Assembly (NCBI GenBank): GCA_026954325.1 | Contig: JAIXKK010000198.1 | Coordinates: 1 to 64,000 of the forward strand | Source: Bryobacterales bacterium | Lineage (GTDB): Bacteria; Acidobacteriota; Terriglobia; Bryobacterales; Bryobacteraceae | DNA length: 64,000 nucleotides | Direction of reading: 5' to 3' | Notes under the pieces: model-generated | Databases searched by the model: none | Seen by the model: only the letters and a program-made list of their open reading frames with translations | Told to the model about the DNA's origin: nothing | Translations under genes and position numbers: made by a program | Shown: piece by piece, positions 24,194-30,995 of the stretch | Numbering within the stretch: position 1 is the stretch's first letter | Layout: every line of letters starts with the position of its first letter

Positions 24194-26842
24194 ATGAGCT
24201 TTTACAGCAAGTATGAATTGGTTGAGGTCCTGAGGGATGACGGAGTGAAGACGTTCCAGGCACGTGAAATAGCCACTGGGAGACCGGTGGAAGTGCATCT
24301 GGTGGTGGGGCAGCCGGGGAAAAGCGAGCCGCCGTTTGAACTGTTGGACAAAGTACGCTCGCTCCCACCGGAGAACGGGTCTCGGGTTGTAGAGACCGGC
24401 GAACACATGGGGACCCCTTACATCGTCACGTTACCGCTGGATGGGTATGCCAGTTTCCGCGATTGGGTGGCCTCCGTATCGTCTCCCGCCAAGCCCCGGA
24501 CGGATTCGCTGGCAAGAGTGGGGCGCTGGAAGATTCCGGGGGTGGAGTCGAAGCCGGCTGGGCCGGCGCCGTCGATGCCACCCCCTCCCACCACTGCTCG
24601 TGTCCCAGAACCGGAAACCCCCGACATCACCCGGATGTTCAGCACGGCGGAACTGGTGATCCCGTCGACAACCATCGAGGGCCCCCGCCCGCCCGCTGCG
24701 CCGCCCCCGGCGCCAACGCCTGCATCCTCGAGTGAGGCGGGGATGGATGAGTTTGAAAAGCTGTTCTTTTCCAAAGGATCTACGACCGCGCAGGTGAAGC
24801 AACCCGCCGCTGCGCCACCGCCCACGCCGCCTGTTCCACCTGCGCCCGCGGCCCCACCGCCAGACGACACCACGCGCATGTTTCAGGCCACCGGTCAGAT
24901 GCCGTCCGCGCCCCCGCAACAGCGAGGCGCCGGCCTGGATGATTTCGACCGGTTGTTTGAAGCAACCAGCCAGGCCAAGCCTGTCCCGGCGGCAACCCCG
25001 GGCCAGGAACCCGGCGAATTCACACGGATGTTCCAGGCTCCCTTGGCCGTGGGCGAGAGTAAGACCGTGACGCCTTCCGCGCCCTCCGGCACTACCGCAC
25101 AATTCTCTTCTCCCCAGAAGCCCGCCGCGCCCGCCGCGCCGCCGGCTCAGGAGTCCGATGAATTTACACGGATGTTCCAGGCTCCCTCGGCCGTGGGCGA
25201 GAGTAAGACCGTGACGCCTTCCGCGCCCTCCGGCACTACCGCACAATTCTCTTCTCCCCAGAAGCCCGCCGCGCCCGCCGCGCCGCCGGCTCAGGAGTCC
25301 GGTGAATTTACGCGGATGTTCCAGGCTCCCTCGCTCACCGCACAGATCAAAGCCGCCGAACCTCCCGCGCCCACGGGCGGCACTATCGCACAATTCTCTT
25401 CTCCCCAGAAGCCTGCCGCGCCCGCCGCGCCGCCGGCTCAGGAGTCCGGTGAATTTACGCGGATGTTCCAGGCTCCCTCGCTCACCGCACAGATCAAAGC
25501 CGCCGAACCTCCCGCGCCCGCTGGCGGCACTACCGCGCAGTTCCCTCCTCCGGAAAAGCCCGCCTCGGAGAAGACTGCGGGCGAGTTTACGCAGATGTTC
25601 GAGTTGGCTAAATCCGGAACACAGCCAAAGCAAGCGACACCTCCACCCGAAGGCATTACGGCTCAGATGAAGGCAGCGGCCTCAGCGAAGCCGCCCGAAG
25701 CGCCGGCGGCGACACCCCAGGCAGCGCAACCACCGGCCAAGGAACCGCCCGCCCCCGCGCCCCCGGCGGGTGAGTTCACCCGGATGTTCCAAGTCACTCA
25801 AACGGGAATGCCCTCGAAGGAGCCGGCCGCGAAGCCCACGGAGGCTCCCGGCGAGTTCACGCAAATGTTCCAGACCGGCGCACATCCGCCGCCGGCGGCG
25901 CCTTCCGCCCCGGCCGCGCCACCGGCTTCCGCGCAGGCAGGGCCGGGAGAATTCACGCGCATGTTTCAAACGGCGCCGAACCTCCCTTTCGGTGAGGCTC
26001 CCGCCGCCGCGCCTCCCCCGCAAGCTCCTACGAAGCTGTCCCCGCCTTCTCCCGCTCCCCTACCGCCGCAGGCGCCTCCCCCGGCGCAGCAAGGGCCTGG
26101 GGAATTCACGCGAATGTTTTCGGCCGCTCCCTTGCCTGCCGGGGAATCCCCGTTCGGCGGGGGCGCCATCGGACAGCCGCAGAAGCAGGAACCGGGCGAA
26201 TTCACACGCATCTTTTCCACGCCATCGGCGCCGTTGAAGCAGCCGATGCCCATCGCCACGCCGCAGCAATCGCCGACCGGGCAACCGAGTCCGTTCGCGC
26301 CGCCCACCTCTCCCCTGGCGCAGCCCATGATACCGCCGGCGCAGTCTCCTTCTCCGTTCAGCCAACCCTCTTCGCCGTTCGGCCAACCGGCCTCTCCTTT
26401 CGGACAACAGCCGCCCTCACCGTTTGGACAGCCTCCGATGGGACAACCAGGGGCAGGCGCGATTCCCCAGCGGCCGTACCCGAGCACTCCACAGCAGGGC
26501 CCCGGGAACGAATACGAAAAGTTGTTCGGCGGGGGAGACAAGCCGGTCATGCCGCCGCCGGCTCCCAGCGCGATGCCGCCACAGATGGGCGGGTTCGGCA
26601 GCGCCACACAGTCCTTCCAGACGCCTCAGTTCCCGCAAGCGGCCCCCGCGCAGCCGTCCGGTCCAAGCGAATATACCCGGCTGTTCAGCGCGCCGAAGGA
26701 GACTCAGGCTCCGTTGCCGCCGCCTGTTCCCGTGGCCGCGCCGCCGGCCGCCAAACCATTCCCGAAATGGCCGATCTTCGTGTTTGCCGCCATCATCATT
26801 CTGCTGCTCATCGGCCTCATCGTGACTCTGGTTCGCAAGTAA
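24194..26842 (+). CDS. Tail-anchored proline-rich protein with about 16 E-F-T-R-M-F motifs and a kinase N-lobe-like head
   Basis: An 882-residue protein. Residues 1-95 (YELVEVLRDDGVKTFQARE, RPVEVHLV, MGTPYIVTLPLDGYASFRDW) look like a truncated PknB N-lobe in which the catalytic Lys is His, so a pseudokinase-like head is plausible. A long Pro/Ala-rich stretch follows with about 16 copies of a motif of type [GD]-E-F-T-[RQ]-M-F; about 13 carry Thr, the others read E-F-E-K-L-F, D-F-D-R-L-F or E-Y-E-K-L-F. A second short motif, T-A-Q-[FMIV], recurs between them. The last 25 residues form a membrane span (FVFAAIIILLLIGLIVTLV). The Thr residues are attractive kinase/FHA sites. Divergent from the T6SS-kinase operon. 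No described function known to me. Confidence 0.75.
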   Translation: MSFYSKYELVEVLRDDGVKTFQAREIATGRPVEVHLVVGQPGKSEPPFELLDKVRSLPPENGSRVVETGEHMGTPYIVTLPLDGYASFRDWVASVSSPAKPRTDSLARVGRWKIPGVESKPAGPAPSMPPPPTTARVPEPETPDITRMFSTAELVIPSTTIEGPRPPAAPPPAPTPASSSEAGMDEFEKLFFSKGSTTAQVKQPAAAPPPTPPVPPAPAAPPPDDTTRMFQATGQMPSAPPQQRGAGLDDFDRLFEATSQAKPVPAATPGQEPGEFTRMFQAPLAVGESKTVTPSAPSGTTAQFSSPQKPAAPAAPPAQESDEFTRMFQAPSAVGESKTVTPSAPSGTTAQFSSPQKPAAPAAPPAQESGEFTRMFQAPSLTAQIKAAEPPAPTGGTIAQFSSPQKPAAPAAPPAQESGEFTRMFQAPSLTAQIKAAEPPAPAGGTTAQFPPPEKPASEKTAGEFTQMFELAKSGTQPKQATPPPEGITAQMKAAASAKPPEAPAATPQAAQPPAKEPPAPAPPAGEFTRMFQVTQTGMPSKEPAAKPTEAPGEFTQMFQTGAHPPPAAPSAPAAPPASAQAGPGEFTRMFQTAPNLPFGEAPAAAPPPQAPTKLSPPSPAPLPPQAPPPAQQGPGEFTRMFSAAPLPAGESPFGGGAIGQPQKQEPGEFTRIFSTPSAPLKQPMPIATPQQSPTGQPSPFAPPTSPLAQPMIPPAQSPSPFSQPSSPFGQPASPFGQQPPSPFGQPPMGQPGAGAIPQRPYPSTPQQGPGNEYEKLFGGGDKPVMPPPAPSAMPPQMGGFGSATQSFQTPQFPQAAPAQPSGPSEYTRLFSAPKETQAPLPPPVPVAAPPAAKPFPKWPIFVFAAIIILLLIGLIVTLVRK
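25016..25591 (+). repeat. Tandem 144-147 bp repeats inside the scaffold gene
   Basis: Four adjacent units begin at the codons for EFTRMF at 25016, 25160, 25304 and 25451. Units one and two are almost identical over 48 codons, including the linker with VGESKTVTPSAPSG. Units three and four share another linker (LTAQIKAAEPPAP) and are 49 codons. All four keep reading frame and share the SSPQKPAAPAAPPAQES text, except the last which diverges. This indicates recent in-frame duplication, so motif number may vary between strains, and short-read assembly could miscount copies here. Confidence 0.85.
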
Positions 26843-26861
26843 CGTACGACAAGGAAATTTC

Positions 26862-28376
26862 ATGGCAATACCCGTCCGCACCGCCGCGAAAGAAGTGTTC
26901 GAACGCGTTCGGACTCTTTTTCAGAACTCCGAATTCAACGAGCAGACCGCTGAGCAGCGGGCAGTCGACAAGGATTTCCCATTCCCTCCGTTCCCTGAAA
27001 GCAAGGTGCCGGAGGACTCGGATGCCGCGGGGGTGCTGATGGGCATGTTCCTGCGCGCGGGAGTTGTCTCCGGGGAACTGCTGGAGGCGAGACTCGGCGC
27101 ACAGGCAGCCGGCGACCTGCGGGAACTCGGGCTTATCGAGCCCGTCAACGGGAACAGCTACAAGCCCACCGTGCGGATTCGCCCCATGTATGGCTTATAT
27201 GTCCTCAGCGACCTGTGGGATGCCACCGCCGGCCCCAACCCTCCGAATCTTGCCGATGATGTGGTGTTCCCGCCAGACATCCCCAACACTCTCACCTATC
27301 TTTCCTACGTTCCGCTCGACCCTTGCGAGCGTTTCCTCGAGGGCTGCGGAGGATCGGGGGTGGTGGCTCTGATGATGGCGAATCAAGGCGCCAAACACGC
27401 CTGGTCGTTCGATATTACGGAACGTTCCACGGCGTTTGCCGGCTTCAGCGCACGCCTCAATGGACTCGACAATTTCACCGCCGGCCGCGGCGACACCTAC
27501 GAACCGGCCGGTGACCGGCAATTCGATCGTATCGCCGTGCATCCGCCGTATGTGCCGGTGTTGAAGCACACATGGATCTATCACGCCGGAGGCAATGACG
27601 GCGAGCAAATCACACGGAAGCACGTTCAGGACCTGCACAAAGTGCTTGCGCCGGGCGGCCGCTTCTATTGCCGCTGCCTTGGCTCCGACAGGCAGGATTC
27701 GCCGTTTGAAAAGCGGATCCGCGAGTGGCTGGGCGAGCACTCCGATGAATTTGATGTTGCCATCCACGTCATTCGCGTGCTGGAGCCCATCACCTATGTC
27801 ATGGCTGCGCTGATGCGCGGAAGAGCAAAGGCGGAGGAGATTCCCGAATGGGGCCGGTTGTTTGAGAGCCTGAAGATCTTTCATTTCCTGGCGAGTGTGG
27901 TGGTGATCCAGCGGCGGGCGGAGGAGCGGCCGGTTTTCACGGTGCGCCGTAAAGCAGGGCCGTTTTCCGGTCCGCGGGAACTCGAGTGGCTGATGCACTG
28001 GGAGACCGAGCGCGCCAAGGGTTGCGAGGACATCATCCTGCAATCGAAGTTGCGGCCGGGCAAGACCACGCTCCAGTTGACCCACGGCATCCATGAGGGG
28101 AAATGGGCGCTGGCCGAGCAGAAACTGGAAGTGGCGCATCCCTATCCCAACACATGGGAAGTCGATCCTCTGGGCGCTTATCTCATCCCCAAGCTTACCG
28201 GCGCGGCCAGCGGGGCCGAAGTATTTGACGGGCTGATCAAGGAGGGTGTGATCGGCGGCAATCTTGATCCGCGCCGGTTCGCGCGGACGCTGGGCGAACT
28301 GGTATCCGGCGGCTTCGTAGTGGTAGACAAGCATGAGCCTCCAGTACAGAAGGAGCGCGAGCAGGAAGAAATTTGA
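26862..28376 (+). CDS. Class I SAM-dependent methyltransferase-like protein
   Basis: A 504-residue cytoplasmic protein. A helical N-terminal region (to about residue 140) is followed by a Rossmann methyltransferase core with LEGCGGSGVVALMMANQGA as motif I, SFDITERSTAFAGFSARLN as the acidic motif II region, and IAVHPPYVPV, in the place of the N-PPY motif of small-domain N- or RNA methyltransferases such as HemK and RlmG. His replaces the usual Asn/Asp. The C-terminal 180 residues are a separate domain, probably winged-helix-like, that I do not recognise. It starts 19 bases after the scaffold gene, so co-expression is likely. Target unknown. Confidence 0.65.
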   Translation: MAIPVRTAAKEVFERVRTLFQNSEFNEQTAEQRAVDKDFPFPPFPESKVPEDSDAAGVLMGMFLRAGVVSGELLEARLGAQAAGDLRELGLIEPVNGNSYKPTVRIRPMYGLYVLSDLWDATAGPNPPNLADDVVFPPDIPNTLTYLSYVPLDPCERFLEGCGGSGVVALMMANQGAKHAWSFDITERSTAFAGFSARLNGLDNFTAGRGDTYEPAGDRQFDRIAVHPPYVPVLKHTWIYHAGGNDGEQITRKHVQDLHKVLAPGGRFYCRCLGSDRQDSPFEKRIREWLGEHSDEFDVAIHVIRVLEPITYVMAALMRGRAKAEEIPEWGRLFESLKIFHFLASVVVIQRRAEERPVFTVRRKAGPFSGPRELEWLMHWETERAKGCEDIILQSKLRPGKTTLQLTHGIHEGKWALAEQKLEVAHPYPNTWEVDPLGAYLIPKLTGAASGAEVFDGLIKEGVIGGNLDPRRFARTLGELVSGGFVVVDKHEPPVQKEREQEEI

Positions 28377-28621
28377 TCTATTCAGAGCCGTGAGGAACCG
28401 GCGAACATTTTCGGATTAAACCGCTCATCGATGAGGCCGCCGGGCGCAACCCCGCGCACAAGCGGCGTACCGGTGTGTCTACCCCGTGGGGCGGACCCTG
28501 CTCACCACGGCTGCGCCGGCCTTCCTCTTCCCGTCAAAAGGACACGGACGGCGCCTGGAGACGCCGGAACTCCCGATGCGCTATCAGGCGCCGGAGCATG
28601 CCTGCTTCCAAAAAGGCTGAC
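28377..28621. other. Intergenic region without a supported gene
   Basis: About 245 bases lie between the convergent methyltransferase and epimerase genes. Short open frames here lack family features. Several GC-rich inverted segments could act as a bidirectional terminator, but no single hairpin with a T-run stands out. Confidence 0.5.
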
Positions 28622-29578
28622 CTACAGCCTCGCTTCTCGATGCAGCTTCTCGTATAGCTCAATGGTCTGCCTCATCCCATCTTCGAGCGGCGTCTTTTGA
28701 ATTCCGGGCACCGCCGCGCGCAGGGCCGCATCATCCATGCGGTAGGCCACCGGAACCTGCGGCCCGCCCGCCGAGATCAGCTTCGCCGCCCCTGGACGCA
28801 GCCGGTCCAAGGTCTTCACGATTTCATCCATGTGGATGACGTCCCCCGCAAGGTTGAAAACGTGCGCGCCCTCGACCGTCGAGAGCAGACAGCCGATGAA
28901 CGTTTCAGCCACATCCTCCACGTATTGGAGATCCATGAAGCCGCCCAAGGGGATCTGGTAGGGCCGCCCCAATACCAGGCTCTTCATGGCGATCGTAGGG
29001 GACGCGGTCAAGCCGAGGTCGCGGCCGACTCCGTAAACCGTCCAGGGCCGCAGCCCGATGCTCGAGATTCCGCTCGCCGAATAGAACACGCGCGCGTTGC
29101 CTTCGTTGGCCTGCTTGAAAACCCCGTAATGCGTCGCCGGCCTGGTGGGATCGGCTTCCGAGAGCGCCCGCGCCTCATAGGCGTCTTCCGGCCCCCACAC
29201 AGCGGAAGAACTGGCGTACACGACACGCATGGGACGCCCGGCGTCGCGCGCACCCTCGAAGACGTTCAAGGTCCCAACGACGTCAACCAGTCCGCCTTTC
29301 ACTGGGTTCGCCTGGCAAAACGGCATCAGGACCGCCGCCAGGTGGACGATGTGCGTGATGCCCTCATCGCGGATGAGGGCTTTTGTCCGCTCCGTATCCT
29401 CGATCGCACCTGTTTGGATGGCAAGGCCGGTTCGCTCCCCCGGTTCCGTGATCAGCCCCAACCGCGCGGGGTTGCCGTCCAGATCATAAATCAGGACATC
29501 GAGGCCGCGTTTCAGCAACCCGCGAACTACCCATGCCCCGATGCATCCTTGTGCTCCAGTTACCAGTACACGCATCAT
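28622..29578 (-). CDS. NAD-dependent epimerase/dehydratase (extended SDR)
   Basis: A 318-residue extended short-chain dehydrogenase. The start gives MMRVLVTGAQGCIGAWVVRG with the GxxGxxG nucleotide site, preceded by AGGAG at a workable distance on the minus strand. Catalytic Ser lies in VVYASSSAVWGP and the Tyr/Lys pair in THYGVFKQANE (YxxxK). ITHIVHLAAVL and FNLAGDVIHMDEIV are further family pieces. It probably epimerises or reduces a nucleotide sugar or related sugar; the substrate is unknown. The longer open frame up to 29773 covers the divergent zinc-ribbon gene and is not used. Confidence 0.88.
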   Translation of the reverse strand: MMRVLVTGAQGCIGAWVVRGLLKRGLDVLIYDLDGNPARLGLITEPGERTGLAIQTGAIEDTERTKALIRDEGITHIVHLAAVLMPFCQANPVKGGLVDVVGTLNVFEGARDAGRPMRVVYASSSAVWGPEDAYEARALSEADPTRPATHYGVFKQANEGNARVFYSASGISSIGLRPWTVYGVGRDLGLTASPTIAMKSLVLGRPYQIPLGGFMDLQYVEDVAETFIGCLLSTVEGAHVFNLAGDVIHMDEIVKTLDRLRPGAAKLISAGGPQVPVAYRMDDAALRAAVPGIQKTPLEDGMRQTIELYEKLHREARL

Positions 29579-29623
29579 GACTCCTATTAAGATAGAAACA
29601 ACAGGAATCAGGAATCTTACCAC

Positions 29624-29932
29624 GTGGCCCGGAAACTTCAGATGCGCTGCCCGCTGTGCGGGTCCCCGGATGTGTTCTACAGTTGCGAGCCGAAATGTTG
29701 TTTCAATCACGTTTGCGCCGGTTGCAAGGCGACTTTTGAACCCGTCACGCACGCCACCGGCTCTATCCGTCACCTCACCGAACCGGAGGAACCGCCGGAT
29801 GCGAGCGACCCCACCGCCTCGTGCGTCAGATGCGAGTCCACGCGCGTCTACGCGGATGATGATGGAGCGGTGGCCTGCCTCGATTGCGGGGCCGTGCTCG
29901 ATATCGAGTTGACGGAAATCTGCCCGCCATGA
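29624..29932 (+). CDS. Small double zinc-ribbon protein
   Basis: A 102-residue protein with two zinc-ribbon-like pairs of knuckles: CPLCGSPDVFYSC with CCFNHVCAGC, and CVRCESTRVYADDDGAVACLDC. It starts at a GTG; an ATG six codons on would give MRCPLCGS. The gene ends in an ATGA overlap with the E1-like gene, showing translational coupling. The pairing suggests a partner role, for example as an adaptor or acceptor in a sulfur or ubiquitin-like transfer step, but the function is not known. No transmembrane segment. Confidence 0.65.
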   Translation: MARKLQMRCPLCGSPDVFYSCEPKCCFNHVCAGCKATFEPVTHATGSIRHLTEPEEPPDASDPTASCVRCESTRVYADDDGAVACLDCGAVLDIELTEICPP

Positions 29933-30972
29933 GTGCGATCATGAAGGCAATGGATGAACGCTCGCGTGAACGCTACTCCCGCCAGATTCTCTTCCCCGGC
30001 ATAGGCGCGGAGGGACAGGAAAGAATGCTGGCATCGCACGCCGCCATCGTGGGGTGCGGCGCGCTCGGCAGTTTTCACGCCGGGGCGTTAGCCCGGGCGG
30101 GAGTGGGCCGGCTCACGATCATCGATCGCGACTACGTCGAATGGAGCAACCTCCAGCGCCAATGGTTGTTCGAAGAGGAGGACGCAGCCGAAGGGCTCCC
30201 CAAATCCGTGGCCGCGGCGCGGCGGCTCCAACGAATCAACAGCGGCGTTCACGTGGAACCCGTTGTCGCCGACCTCACCGCCGCCAACGCCGAAGACCTG
30301 CTCTCGGAAGCGGACCTGATCCTCGACGCCACCGATAATTTTGACACTCGCTATCTCATTAATGACTTCGCCGTCTGTCACACCATCCCTTGGGTCTACG
30401 GCGCGGCGGTGGCCAGCTATGGCCTGGTAATGCCGGTCCTTCCGTCGCAAACGGCGTGTCTGAAGTGTATCTATCCCGAGCCGCCCTCGGGCGCCCAGCC
30501 CACTTGTGAAACGGCCGGCGTGTTGAACACCATCACCTCGCTTATCGCCTCGCTTCAGGTGAGTCTTGCCTTCCAGGTGCTCAGCGGAAAGGCCGGCGAA
30601 GTCCCCCGGAGGATCACGACGGTGGATGTCTGGACGGGCGTCATCCGCCAGGTGCGTCAACCGGAGCCGCAACCCGGATGCCTGGCCTGTGGAGAGCATC
30701 GCTACGTCCATCTCGAGGGCCGGAGGCGCGCGCCTATCAGCCTTTGCGGGCGCAATGCCGTGCAGATTCATGACCGTACACGGCCGCTCGATCTTGCGGA
30801 TCTCGAGGCGCGCCTGAAAGCCGCCGGCGATGTCCGCCGCAACGAATTCGCGCTGCGCTTCTTCCTGCCCTCATACGAGATGACCGTGTTCCCCGACGGC
30901 CGCGCGATTATCAAGGGCACGACGGACCCAGGCCTTGCCCGCGGACTCTACGCCAAGTACATCGGCGCCTAA
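29929..30972 (+). CDS. ThiF/MoeB/HesA-type E1-like adenylyltransferase
   Basis: A 347-residue E1-superfamily protein. It opens with ERYSRQILFPGIGAEGQERML, the standard start of MoeB/ThiF, then the ATP-binding AIVGCGALGSFHAGALARAG, Asp of the IIDRDYVEWSNLQRQ adenylation site, and LILDATDNFDTRYLIND. The catalytic Cys region is TCLKCIYPEPPSG with PTCETAGVL, and a further Cys pair in PGCLACGEH completes a zinc site. It should adenylate the C-terminal Gly of a ubiquitin-like sulfur carrier, in molybdopterin, thiamine or related pathways. A C-terminal domain of about 85 residues replaces the rhodanese seen in some relatives. No sulfur carrier gene is nearby, so the pathway is unclear. Confidence 0.88.
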   Translation: MSAIMKAMDERSRERYSRQILFPGIGAEGQERMLASHAAIVGCGALGSFHAGALARAGVGRLTIIDRDYVEWSNLQRQWLFEEEDAAEGLPKSVAAARRLQRINSGVHVEPVVADLTAANAEDLLSEADLILDATDNFDTRYLINDFAVCHTIPWVYGAAVASYGLVMPVLPSQTACLKCIYPEPPSGAQPTCETAGVLNTITSLIASLQVSLAFQVLSGKAGEVPRRITTVDVWTGVIRQVRQPEPQPGCLACGEHRYVHLEGRRRAPISLCGRNAVQIHDRTRPLDLADLEARLKAAGDVRRNEFALRFFLPSYEMTVFPDGRAIIKGTTDPGLARGLYAKYIGA

Positions 30973-30995
30973 TTGCTATTCTGGAAATTACACCA

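Noticed and set aside
25016..25591. CRISPR-like repetitive array
   Set aside because: The repeats are in-frame coding units of 144-147 bp without spacers.
24431..25633. Minus-strand Arg/Gly-rich open frame of 400 codons
   Set aside because: It is the reverse of the proline-rich repeat gene; the repeats explain its regular look.
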